In this document: piece after piece, positions 55,973-63,692 of the stretch
How the letters are laid out: each line of letters opens with the position of its first letter
Position numbering within the stretch: the first letter of the stretch is position 1
Source: Achromobacter denitrificans NBRC 15125
GTDB lineage: Bacteria; Pseudomonadota; Gammaproteobacteria; Burkholderiales; Burkholderiaceae_B
Length of the DNA stretch: 64,000 bases
Direction of reading: 5' to 3'
NCBI RefSeq assembly: GCF_001571365.1
Contig: NZ_BCTQ01000005.1
Span: 124,001-188,000 of the forward strand
Notes under the pieces: model-generated
What the model was told of the DNA's origin: nothing
The model's input: the letters and a program-made list of their open reading frames with translations, nothing else
The model's database searches: none
Program-made: the position numbers and the translations under genes

Positions 55973-55998
55973 GATGGGCGGCGGGTATGGCGCGCCGC

Positions 55999-56712
55999 TC
56001 AGGGCCGCGCGGGCTCCGGCATTTTCATGCGCAGCATTTCCACGAACTTGTCTCCAGGCTGCCCGCCCGCGGCGCGCGCCTTGAAGATCATGGACCAGGC
56101 GTCCGCGTACTGGCCCCGCCAATAGAAGGCGGTCGCCCATGAGGAATAGAGATAGCCCTTGTCCGGTTCCACCTGCTCGCCCTTGCGATACAGCGCGTCG
56201 GAGCGCAGGGTGGCCGCCACCCGCGCTTCGGGCGGCAGCGTCTTGTCCTCCGCGGCGCAGCGCGCGGCGGTCCGGCCGGCGTCCGCGTAGATGCCCTGGA
56301 ACGTCGGCGCATCCAGGCTGAGCGCGCGATCCATCATGTTCATGGCGTCGCAGAACTTGCCCTGGTCGTGCAGCACTGCGGCAAAGCCGGTATAGACCTC
56401 GGGGTTCTTCGGGTCCAGCAACCACGCCTGGTTGAAGCGGCGCATGGCCATGTCCAGCCGGTCCGCCTGATAGTAGCGATAGCCCTGTTCCACCCAGGCC
56501 CGCGCCGCGCCCGCCCGCGATCCGAAGGATTCCGTGGCCCCGGCGATCAGCTTGTCGTCGGCCGCCCTCAGGTCGGCGGCGGCCGAGCGGTCCACGCCCC
56601 CGTACATCGGCGCCTCGTCGATCCGCGCCTGGGGCGCGGCCGGACCACCCGCCGCGCAGCCGGCCAGCCACAAGACGGGAATGAACAAAATGGACCTGGC
56701 GGTCTGACGCAT
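55999..56712 (-). CDS. TPR-containing lipoprotein
   Basis: 237 residues from the ATG at 56712. The lipobox is LWLAGC, so it is lipid-anchored. Residues about 80-190 hold tetratricopeptide-like helical pairs (AWVEQGYRYYQADRLDMAMR, NQAWLLDPKNPEVYTGFAAV, and LHDQGKFCDAMNMMDRALSL). It may be a protein-protein interaction scaffold in the envelope. No specific partner is evident. Confidence 0.82.
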   Translation of the reverse strand: MRQTARSILFIPVLWLAGCAAGGPAAPQARIDEAPMYGGVDRSAAADLRAADDKLIAGATESFGSRAGAARAWVEQGYRYYQADRLDMAMRRFNQAWLLDPKNPEVYTGFAAVLHDQGKFCDAMNMMDRALSLDAPTFQGIYADAGRTAARCAAEDKTLPPEARVAATLRSDALYRKGEQVEPDKGYLYSSWATAFYWRGQYADAWSMIFKARAAGGQPGDKFVEMLRMKMPEPARP

Positions 56713-56883
56713 GGATGGCAAGTCCGTGTTGAAGGAACACCGCAATATACCGTAGCGCGCCGCTCAGGCCCCGGCGGGCATTCGCAAGGTGGAGAGGCAT
56801 TCATTTGGGCGCGCATGCGAGGCTCCTTTTAGGGGGCACAGGCCCTAGTGCCGGCTTCGCATGCAACCAGTACGGCAATACTA

Positions 56884-56913
56884 TTGCGAATCATTGAAGT
56901 TTGACGCCATACT
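56884..56913 (+). promoter_or_regulatory. Candidate promoter of RMF-like copy 2
   Basis: TTGCGA, an 18-base spacer and CATACT, 37 bases before the ATG at 56950, inside a relatively AT-rich stretch. Confidence 0.35.
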
Positions 56914-56949
56914 GATTGCCCGGTTCATCTACTTTTGGAGGGTTTTGCA

Positions 56950-57255
56950 ATGCAACGCGATGACATCCAAAAGCAGGGCGCGCAAGCCGCCCGCGAAGGA
57001 TTGACCTTTTGGGATTGTCCGTATTACCGCGCGGACGCCATGCCCGCCCATACGGGAGAAACCATCGCCGAGTGGCGCGACAAGGTCGAGGCCTGGGAAG
57101 CCGGCTGGATGACGCAAGCCGGGAAATGGAAACCACCGCCTGGCGGCCGTCCGCGATATGTACCTCGTTCCACCGAGCCCTGGCCGAACGGCAGGATGGG
57201 CGCAGGCCCGCGGGCCCCGGCCATCCTGCCGCATCACGGGCAGCGCAAGCGCTGA
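56950..57255 (+). CDS. RMF/CrpP-like small protein (copy 2)
   Basis: 101 residues from the ATG at 56950 with GGAGGG upstream. The first 65 residues carry IQKQGAQAAREGLTFWDCPY, MPAHTGETIAEWRDKVEAWE and AGW, the RMF-like order G-AA-G, CPY, W-GW. The rest is a basic, proline-rich tail absent from copy 1 at 19841. Residues shared with copy 1 include AAR-G, CP, MPAHTGE and WEAGW. Ribosome or nucleic-acid binding is an inference. Confidence 0.75.
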   Translation: MQRDDIQKQGAQAAREGLTFWDCPYYRADAMPAHTGETIAEWRDKVEAWEAGWMTQAGKWKPPPGGRPRYVPRSTEPWPNGRMGAGPRAPAILPHHGQRKR

Positions 57256-57333
57256 GCACGCCGCAAAGGCTGATACGCCCCAGCCAAGCGGGCCGGGGCG
57301 TCGCCGATTCGGAAGAGGCGGCCGGCGCGCCCC

Positions 57334-57567
57334 TCAGTCCGGCAATCGAAACATGGGCGGATCGTTCGGCTGGTAGGCCCGCGCGGCCTTGTTGCCCGCC
57401 GCGATGGCGGCATCCCAGGTGTCATACGCATGGTCTTCGCCGCGCTCCACCTGGACGACGTCGCCCGTCTTGACCGAACGCGTCACGATTTCCCATTCGA
57501 ACTTGCCGCCGCGGCCAGGCCGCACGACGAGCGTGCTCCGGTATGCCTGCGGATCGATTGGGTCCAT
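57334..57567 (-). CDS. Unknown 77-residue protein
   Basis: Start at 57567 with GGAGG upstream. A soluble sequence with alternating hydrophobic residues (STLVVRPGRGGKFEWEIV) and a helical second half (AYDTWDAAIAAGNKAARAYQ) suggests a small alpha/beta fold. No family is recognised. It converges on RMF-like copy 2. Confidence 0.75.
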   Translation of the reverse strand: MDPIDPQAYRSTLVVRPGRGGKFEWEIVTRSVKTGDVVQVERGEDHAYDTWDAAIAAGNKAARAYQPNDPPMFRLPD

Positions 57568-57772
57568 GGTACGCCTCCGTGCCCCGGACTTTTTATCGTA
57601 GGCCAATTCCGCCGCCGATGCCTAGACGCACGCCGCCGGCCGGCGCGGCCGGGCCTCGACCCTGAACGGCGGATGAACGGCGCCTTCAGAACGGGTTCAT
57701 GCCAAGGCGCCCAGAATGGTTCCGCACCTCCGGCATGAGCGCCGGCACCGCAACCACTGGAAGAAGAACATC

Positions 57773-59134
57773 ATGCGTATCAAGATGGCTATCGGCATCT
57801 GGCTGCTGGGCATTACCCTGGCCTGGCTGGCGGTCGCGCCGCTCGGCACGGCCGCGCCGGACGCCGCCGCGGGTTGGTGGCAACTACGCCAGCACGCCTT
57901 GTATCTTTCGGGACTCTGGAGCATCGGCCTGATGTCCCTGACCCTGCTGCTGGCCTTGCGCCTGCCCTGGCTGGAACGTCCACTGGGCGGCATGGACCAG
58001 GTCTATCGGCTGCACAAATGGGCCGGCATCGGCGCCGCCCTCACGGCCATCCTGCATTGGGGAGCCAAGGAATCCAGCGGGTGGATCAAGACCCTGTGGG
58101 GAACCGCCGCCAGGCCCGGTCGGGATGCCGTGCTGCCCTGGCTCACGGACTTCCGGGGCACCGCCAAGGACCTCGGCGAATGGGCGTTCTACCTGTTGTT
58201 GGCCATGGTGGCCATCACCCTGCTGACCCGGCTGTTGTCGTACAAGCCCTGGCGCATTCTGCACCGCGCCATGCCCCTGCTGTTCCTGGCCCTGGCGTTC
58301 CACACGGTGGCACTGATGCCCCTGGGCTTCTGGGCCGCCCCGATGGGCCTGCTCATGGGCGCGCTGCTGGCGCTCGGCAGCGTGGCGGCGCTGTGGTCGC
58401 TGGCCGGCTGGATCGGCCAGTCGCGGCGCCATGCGGGGCGCATCCATACGGTGCATGTCCTCGGCGACGGCGGCGAGGGCGCGCCGGTCGAGGTGATCTG
58501 CGCGCTTCCCGCCAATTGGCCCGGGCATCGCGCGGGGCAATTCGCCTTCGTGCGTTTCGACCGCAACGAAGGCGCCCACCCCTTCACCATCGCCAGCGCG
58601 CCCGGCAGCCTGGGCGCCGACGAGCGCGGCGCGCCCCTGCTGCGCCTGGTCATCAAACCGCTGGGAGACTACACGCGCAGCCTGAGCCGACGCCTGCGGG
58701 CGGGCCAGCGCGTGGACATCGAAGGCCCCTACGGCCGCTTCGACGGCCAGGGCAAGGGCGAGCGGCAGCAGGTCTGGGTGGCGGGCGGCGTCGGCGTCAC
58801 GCCGTTCCTCGCGCTGCTGGAGGCGCGCCAACCCGGCGCCGGCACGGCGCCCGCCGGCCGGCAGCCCGCGCGGATGCATTACTGTACCCGCGACGCCGAG
58901 GCGGATCCGCTGCTGCCCCGCCTGCGCGCCCTGTGCGAAAGCGCCCAGCCGCCGGTGGCCCTCACCGTGCACAGCGATGCGCGGGGCGAACGCCTCACGC
59001 CCCAGGCCCTGGAGGCCGACACAACCGGGCCGCTGGATATCTGGTTCTGCGGTCCGCGGGGCCTGGGCGAGGCGCTGCAAGGCCACGCGCCGCGCCGCTG
59101 GCGAGTGCATCGCGAATCGTTCGCCATGCGCTGA
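57773..59134 (+). CDS. Ferric-reductase-like transmembrane flavocytochrome
   Basis: 453 residues from the ATG at 57773. The N-terminal half has six or so membrane helices with paired histidines suited to haem ligation (VYRLHKWAGIG, AILHWGAKE, RILHRAMPLLF, ALAFHTVAL). The C-terminal half is a ferredoxin-reductase unit with the flavin segment HPFTIASAPG, PYGRF, and the NAD(P)-binding VWVAGGVGVTPFLALLEA and FCGPRGLGE. It passes electrons from NAD(P)H across the membrane, perhaps to ferric iron. A terminator follows at 59144. Confidence 0.9.
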   Translation: MRIKMAIGIWLLGITLAWLAVAPLGTAAPDAAAGWWQLRQHALYLSGLWSIGLMSLTLLLALRLPWLERPLGGMDQVYRLHKWAGIGAALTAILHWGAKESSGWIKTLWGTAARPGRDAVLPWLTDFRGTAKDLGEWAFYLLLAMVAITLLTRLLSYKPWRILHRAMPLLFLALAFHTVALMPLGFWAAPMGLLMGALLALGSVAALWSLAGWIGQSRRHAGRIHTVHVLGDGGEGAPVEVICALPANWPGHRAGQFAFVRFDRNEGAHPFTIASAPGSLGADERGAPLLRLVIKPLGDYTRSLSRRLRAGQRVDIEGPYGRFDGQGKGERQQVWVAGGVGVTPFLALLEARQPGAGTAPAGRQPARMHYCTRDAEADPLLPRLRALCESAQPPVALTVHSDARGERLTPQALEADTTGPLDIWFCGPRGLGEALQGHAPRRWRVHRESFAMR

Positions 59135-59143
59135 AAACGACGA

Positions 59144-59174
59144 AACGTCAGGCCCGGGACCTGGCGTTTTTTTT
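59144..59174 (+). terminator. Terminator of the ferric-reductase-like gene
   Basis: AACGTCAGG pairs with CCTGGCGTT (one G-T pair), followed by eight T. It lies 10 bases after the stop. Confidence 0.88.
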
Positions 59175-59237
59175 CGTGCGGGCGCCGGGCCCTGGTGCTA
59201 GCCTTGGAGCTTCCAACTGTCGCCAGTGGAGACCCCC

Positions 59238-59495
59238 ATGCCTGAATTCATTGAAGCCAACCTCGACACGCTGTTCACTCATGCCCATAGCCGCGCGGAA
59301 AGCTACTTGCGGGCGGCTGAAACCCAGATCGACGCGGTTTTCGGCGATGGCTACGCCAGGGAACATCCGGAACTGATCGCCGCGTTCATGAAGACCGCAT
59401 CCGACGAGTTCACACGCATCACCACCGCGAAAGTCCTGCAGAACATCGGCTATGCGCTGGACTCGATCGCGAGTGCGATGAAAACCCCGGATTGA
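59238..59495 (+). CDS. Unknown 85-residue helical protein
   Basis: Start at 59238 with TGGAGA upstream (a GTG 12 bases before is possible). The sequence is acidic and helical (MPEFIEANLDTLFTHAHSRA, AFMKTASDEFTRITTAKVLQ), with no membrane segment or cysteines. No family is recognised. A bidirectional terminator follows. Confidence 0.75.
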   Translation: MPEFIEANLDTLFTHAHSRAESYLRAAETQIDAVFGDGYAREHPELIAAFMKTASDEFTRITTAKVLQNIGYALDSIASAMKTPD

Positions 59496-59522
59496 GAGCG
59501 GCGCCCCAGTCGCACCGAAAAG

Positions 59523-59565
59523 AAAAAAGGCCGCCAAGTTCGAGGCTTGGCGGCCTTCTCTTTTG
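59523..59565. terminator. Bidirectional terminator
   Basis: AAGGCCGCCAAG pairs with CTTGGCGGCCTT, with A-rich sequence before and TCTCTTTTG after. The following 25 bases match 20 of 25 positions with those just after the tRNA-Val terminator (near 62674), as discussed in the findings. Confidence 0.85.
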
Positions 59566-59684
59566 CCGTGCCTGGCAGCACCGTGCAAGAATGCCTGCGC
59601 CCAACCACGCCCCTAAATCGCCCTGGCGCCGGGCGGAGTTCCCGTCCATTCGACCCTGTCTTCCCAGCGGGGGTGGCGCTTGCG

Positions 59685-59963
59685 CTAATGCTCTCTGTCG
59701 CCCCGCAGGAACATGGCGACCTTTCCCTTTAGCAACGCGGCGTCATAGGTGGCCGTGCTGAGGGCACTCTGTAGCACCTTCCTCCGGATTTCACTCGGCA
59801 TTTCATGCCATACGCTCAAGATCGCTGCGCCAAGGCAAGCAATGACCCGCCGCTCGCCTTCGTCAAGTACCCCAGCATCCAGCATCTCCACTGACGTGGG
59901 TAATCGCACGCCACCTTCATTGAGCCAGCGCTCAATGTCCGAGTCCTCAGGATCACGAGTCAT
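59685..59963 (-). CDS. Unknown 92-residue protein, second of a tandem paralogous pair
   Basis: Start at 59963. The core ERRVIACLGAAILSVWHEMP and RRKVLQSAL closely parallels the upstream gene, as does ERWLNEGG near the N terminus. Helical and soluble, with no recognised domain. Its start lies inside the upstream gene (11-base overlap), so the two are translationally coupled. Confidence 0.78.
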   Translation of the reverse strand: MTRDPEDSDIERWLNEGGVRLPTSVEMLDAGVLDEGERRVIACLGAAILSVWHEMPSEIRRKVLQSALSTATYDAALLKGKVAMFLRGDREH

Positions 59964-60249
59964 GTTTTTCCCCCGAAAAAGGAACTCCCCCGGCGATGCG
60001 CGCAATCCTCGCCTTGAGTGCGGATCTGTCGAATGCTGCTTGAGCGATCTCACGATTCAATACCCGCTGACGCGCATCGGGCGGGAGCTCATCCCAGAGA
60101 CTCAATATCGATGCCCCGAGAAAAGCGAGAATTCGGCGCTCCGACTCCTCGAATTCCTCGATCGCGAACGACCGGGCGAGGGAAATCAGTTGCGATCCCC
60201 CCTCATCGTCCCAGCGCTCCAACGCCTTCGTACTCGTTGTCTGTGACAT
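59953..60249 (-). CDS. Unknown 98-residue protein, first of a tandem paralogous pair
   Basis: Start at 60249 with AGGAGG upstream. The segments ERWDDEGG, ESERRILAFLGASILSLWDE and ARQRVLNREI define a short helical family shared with the next gene. The pattern ERR-x-hydrophobic-A-x-LGA-x-ILS-x-W-x-E suggests an amphipathic helix for dimerisation. I recognise no named family and no toxin-antitoxin hallmark, though the overlapping arrangement resembles such pairs. Confidence 0.78.
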   Translation of the reverse strand: MSQTTSTKALERWDDEGGSQLISLARSFAIEEFEESERRILAFLGASILSLWDELPPDARQRVLNREIAQAAFDRSALKARIARIAGGVPFSGEKHDS

Positions 60250-60399
60250 GGCGCGGCCTCCTGGATGAGTGGACAAAATCAGTGTAGGACAACCACCGCC
60301 GCGCGACTTACGCTGTTTCAAATTAGTCTTAGGTCAGACCTGCCGCAGAGCGTACTGTAGGGATGTGGCATTCGTCACGACAACCAAAAGGCAAATATC

Positions 60400-60561
60400 A
60401 TGACATTTCCTACCCGCTACAGCGCTGCAGGTCCTCCCACCCAACCTGGTCAGGATGACCAGCCCAACAAACAGCAAGAACAGCAAAGCCAGGAACAAAA
60501 AGAAGAAGCGGCTCGCAAGCAAGCGCAGAACGATCCGCTAAAGCAACGTACCCCCCAGTAG
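60400..60561 (+). CDS. Small 53-residue Gln/Glu-rich protein
   Basis: The frame MTFPTRYSAAGPPTQPGQDD continues into a Gln/Glu/Lys-rich middle (NKQQEQQSQEQKEEAARKQA) and ends QNDPLKQRTPQ. AAAGG lies nine bases before the ATG. Extremely hydrophilic and probably disordered or a charged helix. No family is recognised. The 268 bp after it hold no supported gene. Confidence 0.6.
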   Translation: MTFPTRYSAAGPPTQPGQDDQPNKQQEQQSQEQKEEAARKQAQNDPLKQRTPQ

Positions 60562-60829
60562 CGAATCGCACGCTTTCGGTCCATTCCTGCCACGGAACCA
60601 CAGCCGCCCAATTGCTGATGGATGACTGAAAGTTTGTGAACAGACGCTGACTCGTCGCACATTTGCGAGAGCCAGCGTTGTCGTGTATCGATCCGACCCA
60701 CGATATCTCCGCGCTAGTCAAAGGCCGCAATAGAGGCCAACCAGTCCCCGAATCAAAACGTAAATCTGGTCGGCAGCTCCGCCATGTCGCAGCCACACCG
60801 TGCCTCGATTCATTTAGGCCGTTCCCATC

Positions 60830-61267
60830 ATGAAGCCGTTCAGTAAGTCATTTGCCCGCCTCATTACCACTTGCCGAAAATTCCTCCCGTTGACCGCGTC
60901 GTTCAAGCCTGACGATGGCCACCGAGCGCGTCCGTCCGCTCCGCACGCGGCGACTATGTCGCCTTGGCGTGTGTACAGAATCTATGCTCGTCCTGGACAC
61001 CTGCTTCTTCGGAATGAACAAGGCAGGATTTTTGACTTCGGCGTTATGAAAGGAGCCGAGCCCAACTTGGCCTATCGGCTGTTCGTCCGAAATCTCACGG
61101 GCCGGGGGTTCGCTTCGCGCACGCTGCTGCTCGATGACATCACTCGCCGAATTGAGGCCGGTGAAGTTGCAGGGGAATTGCTTGATCTTCCCGAATATAC
61201 GGCCGGACCAGGAGTCGATTTGGACCGCGGCACGCACGCCGACATCTCGATGAAATTGGCTGGATAG
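60830..61267 (+). CDS. Unknown 145-residue protein
   Basis: The N terminus is basic (MKPFSKSFARLITTCRKFLP), and the C-terminal 100 residues look folded: WRVYRIYARPGHLLLRNEQG, RIFDFGVMKGAEPNLAYRLF and LLLDDITRRIEAGEVAGELL. No family is recognised. The ribosome-binding site is weak, and an internal ATG at 60956 (MSPWRVYR) could be the real start. Base composition is lower in GC than the housekeeping genes, as across 60.3-62.6 kb. Confidence 0.6.
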   Translation: MKPFSKSFARLITTCRKFLPLTASFKPDDGHRARPSAPHAATMSPWRVYRIYARPGHLLLRNEQGRIFDFGVMKGAEPNLAYRLFVRNLTGRGFASRTLLLDDITRRIEAGEVAGELLDLPEYTAGPGVDLDRGTHADISMKLAG

Positions 61268-61344
61268 CCCAGCCCGCTTGCCCTTGATCCGAGCCGCGAT
61301 TGCGAGAGCGCGCGCTTAGAGGACGCCCCAGGCTGCAAGCCTTG

Positions 61345-61458
61345 ACGGGGATGATTTTCCGGCGCGCGAGCCAGTGACGCCGCAGCTTCGCGATGGGAAA
61401 TATCGGCTCTCACGGCACCATAGCGGTCGCCTCCGGCGAGAAGGAGCCCGCCTCATAA
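61345..61458 (+). pseudogene. Frameshifted remnant of a paralogue of the 76-residue protein at 19066
   Basis: One frame reads FPAREPVTPQLRDGKYRLS and the next frame continues GTIAVASGEKEPAS to a stop, against PTGEPVTWLRDGKYRLP and DGTVAVAVA in the intact gene. The intact gene has six bases between the CTT and GGC codons; here there are four, so a two-base deletion explains the shift. The N-terminal half is not recognisable upstream. Confidence 0.7.
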
Positions 61459-61466
61459 CGACCGGC

Positions 61467-61691
61467 CTATGGCACTGCCGGCCTGTTGACACGATACGCT
61501 TCGGCGCGAGCCAAGGTACGGTAAAACGACGCCCCCACGCTTACAAAGCGCTCAATGTCTCCCGCCGATAGCTTGTCCTTGACCGAATTCAGATGCTCCG
61601 CGTAGTCGGTAAGAATATCGACCCAATCATCGAAACTGCTCAGCGTCACCGATTTGGTCAGCATCCTCGCCAATAGGTCTTCCCGGTCCAT
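61467..61691 (-). CDS. Unknown 74-residue protein
   Basis: Start at 61691, preceded by GAGGG; an ATG 33 bases upstream is the alternative. Helical and acidic (MDREDLLARMLTKSVTLSSF, DDWVDILTDYAEHLNSVKDK), with a C-terminal SFYRTLARAEAYRV. No membrane segment, cysteine or recognised domain. It lies immediately after the degraded remnant on the other strand. Confidence 0.65.
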   Translation of the reverse strand: MDREDLLARMLTKSVTLSSFDDWVDILTDYAEHLNSVKDKLSAGDIERFVSVGASFYRTLARAEAYRVNRPAVP

Positions 61692-61873
61692 AATGCCCTC
61701 GACAGTCGCAGCCCGATGCCGCATTCAAGCTGCGCAAGTGTCATTCCCAGCATTTCAAGATCATCGTGAACCGGGTCTCGCACGTGTTCCAAGAAAAGCG
61801 AAAGCCCTGGCCGGTTTCCCAGACAGGGCTCGATAAGTTGTGTGACCGGTAGTACTCGTCAGCTTAGCCTGGG

Positions 61874-62131
61874 TCAGGCAGCGTGCGAATGTGCGTCGAC
61901 CAAATAACGTCCGTGATTAATAGCCGTATCGACCGCAATCACTGGGCTTGAAACAGATCCACCCGATGCAAAAAATGGAACCAGGTGCGACTCATTCAAT
62001 CCGTATTGATCCGCCACAGCCCCTAGTGCCACAGTCGCAGTAAAAGCGGGCCGACGGCTTCCACCAACCGATATACGGGAGACACTCGCCGTTAAGCGAT
62101 ATCCTTTGTAGACCATGTTGTTATGGAACAT
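61874..62131 (-). CDS. Unknown 85-residue protein
   Basis: Start at 62131 with AGGAGGG six bases before the ATG. The sequence is beta-rich (MVYKGYRLTASVSRISVGGS, then RRPAFTATVALGAVADQYGL), with a late INHGRYLVDAHSH histidine cluster. No signal, no recognised domain. It is 36 bp after the cold-shock gene on the same strand and may be co-transcribed. Confidence 0.75.
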   Translation of the reverse strand: MFHNNMVYKGYRLTASVSRISVGGSRRPAFTATVALGAVADQYGLNESHLVPFFASGGSVSSPVIAVDTAINHGRYLVDAHSHAA

Positions 62132-62167
62132 AAGCCCTCCTATGAATTCACTTGCTTAGGGCTCTGT

Positions 62168-62374
62168 TCACAGTGCGCGAATTTTCGTCGCCTGCGGGCC
62201 TTTGGCTCCCTCTGCCGTCACGTAGCTGACGCGTTGGTTTTCAACCAAGACCTTATGACCGTCGTCGCTGACAATCTCGGAGAAATGAGCGAATAGGTCC
62301 TTGCCGCCGTTCTCGGGCATGATGAATCCAAAGCCCTTCGCGTCGTTGAACCACTTAACAATTCCGGTTTCCAT
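62168..62374 (-). CDS. Cold-shock domain protein
   Basis: 68 residues, a single cold-shock domain. WFNDAKGFGFIMPE contains RNP1 (KGFGFI) and DLFAHFSEI replaces the usual VFVHF form of RNP2, with Leu and Ala changes. AAGGAG precedes the ATG. Such proteins bind single-stranded RNA or DNA as chaperones or antiterminators. The 260 bp upstream to the tRNA-Val terminator hold its leader and no gene. Whether it is cold-induced cannot be read from the sequence. Confidence 0.94.
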   Translation of the reverse strand: METGIVKWFNDAKGFGFIMPENGGKDLFAHFSEIVSDDGHKVLVENQRVSYVTAEGAKGPQATKIRAL

Positions 62375-62633
62375 ATGTCTACTCCTTGAATAGCGGGCAC
62401 TGCCCGAAAACGGAGCTAGTCAAGGAAAGGACTGCGAACAATGAAGCACCCTGAAGAGAGCACAAAACCGGACGAAAATCGCGATGCTCGAAAAGCTGTT
62501 AACCCACTATGGGCGCGGCATCCTTGAAAGTCAACCGACGTTTCCATTTAGAGCCCGCCAAGGACTTGAATCGGATTTACCGCGGAACAGGGAGCCGTGA
62601 AAAGCCCGCGCCACTGATGCGCGGCGGAAAAGC

Positions 62634-62668
62634 AAAAAGCCGCGTAAGTCTATGACTTAGCGGCTTTT
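62634..62668 (-). terminator. tRNA-Val terminator
   Basis: AAAAGCCGC-AAGTC pairs with GACTT-GCGGCTTTT around a short loop, followed on the minus strand by TTGCTTTTCC. It begins about 30 bases beyond the CCA end of tRNA-Val. Confidence 0.82.
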
Positions 62669-62700
62669 CAGGCGGTGCCAGGCACCACTTTGCAGGAATT

Positions 62701-62777
62701 TGGTAGGCGGTATTGGAATCGAACCAACGACCTCCACGATGTCAACGTGGCGCTCTAACCAGCTGAGCTAACCGCCT
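62701..62777 (-). tRNA. tRNA-Val(GAC)
   Basis: 77 bases with encoded CCA. The acceptor stem AGGCGGT/ACCGCCT is perfect, the D-arm is AGCTCAGCTGGTTAGAGC, the anticodon arm CCACG-TTGACAT-CGTGG places GAC in the loop, and the T-arm has GGTTCGATTCC. It reads GUC/GUU valine codons. Confidence 0.96.
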
Positions 62778-62946
62778 GCAAAGAAGAAGCATTATATAGT
62801 GCTTTTTTGAACTGTGCAAATCGTCTTGGAAGATTTTTTGCATTTTTCATTGCGTCCGAAGGGTCTTGGCCTTTGCGTCGCGCCTGCGGCCAAATGGCTG
62901 CAACCGGGCGTCTATCCATGACTCAATCAGAGCGCTTTCACACTAC

Positions 62947-63633
62947 TCAATGCTGCTTATTCATCAGCACTGCTTCGCTCTTCAATCTCGCGTCTGCGGC
63001 TTGCACCGCAGCAACGAAGAGCGAGATTCTATCAGAACTTTTTATTCCTTGCTCGACCTCGACGCCACTGCTGACATCGACGCCCCAAGGCCGCAGCGTT
63101 TGCACGGCCTGGCCTACGTTTTCGGCGTTCAGGCCGCCGGACAGGATGAGCGGCCGCGACACCGGATCGTCCTTCACGTCGTCGAGCAAGGCATAGTCGA
63201 AGCCGTGTCCGCTGCCGCCATAGCCCGCGCTATAGCTGTCGAACAGCCACCCCGCGGCCTCGCCGTAGGCGCGGCATGCGGATGCCAGGTCTTCCGCGGT
63301 ATCGAGGCCCGGCGCGCCGGCGCGGAAGGCGCGCAGGAAACGATGCCCGTAGCGGGCACAGTCCTGCGGCGTTTCGTCGCCGTGGAATTGCAGCAATTCG
63401 GGGCCGACCTGATCCAGCACCGCGCGCACCTCGTCTTCCGCCGGATTCACGAACAGCGCCACCACATCGACGAAGGCAGGCACCGCGCGGCGCAGTTGCG
63501 CGGCCCGCAACGGCGTCAGGCAACGCTTGCTCTTGGCATAGAAAACAAAACCGATCGCATCGACGCCGGCCGCGACGGCGGCGTCGATATCCTGTTCGCG
63601 GGTCAATCCGCAGATCTTGATGCGTGTGCGCAT
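62947..63633 (-). CDS. trpF: Phosphoribosylanthranilate isomerase
   Basis: 228 residues from the ATG at 63633 (MRTRIKICGLT); ATGs 9 and 12 bases upstream are possible. The TIM barrel has the catalytic cysteine in KICGLTREQDID, LLQFHGDETP, LFDSYSAGYGGSGHGFDYAL with the general acid aspartate, and LSGGLNAENV plus VDVSSGVE at the phosphate site. It catalyses the third step from chorismate toward tryptophan. The neighbouring trpA/trpB genes are not in the window. Confidence 0.95.
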   Translation of the reverse strand: MRTRIKICGLTREQDIDAAVAAGVDAIGFVFYAKSKRCLTPLRAAQLRRAVPAFVDVVALFVNPAEDEVRAVLDQVGPELLQFHGDETPQDCARYGHRFLRAFRAGAPGLDTAEDLASACRAYGEAAGWLFDSYSAGYGGSGHGFDYALLDDVKDDPVSRPLILSGGLNAENVGQAVQTLRPWGVDVSSGVEVEQGIKSSDRISLFVAAVQAADARLKSEAVLMNKQH

Positions 63634-63692
63634 GGAATTCATCACTGGCGTCGTCGCGGGCGCGACGGGTGGGACCAGTATATCCGGCGCGC

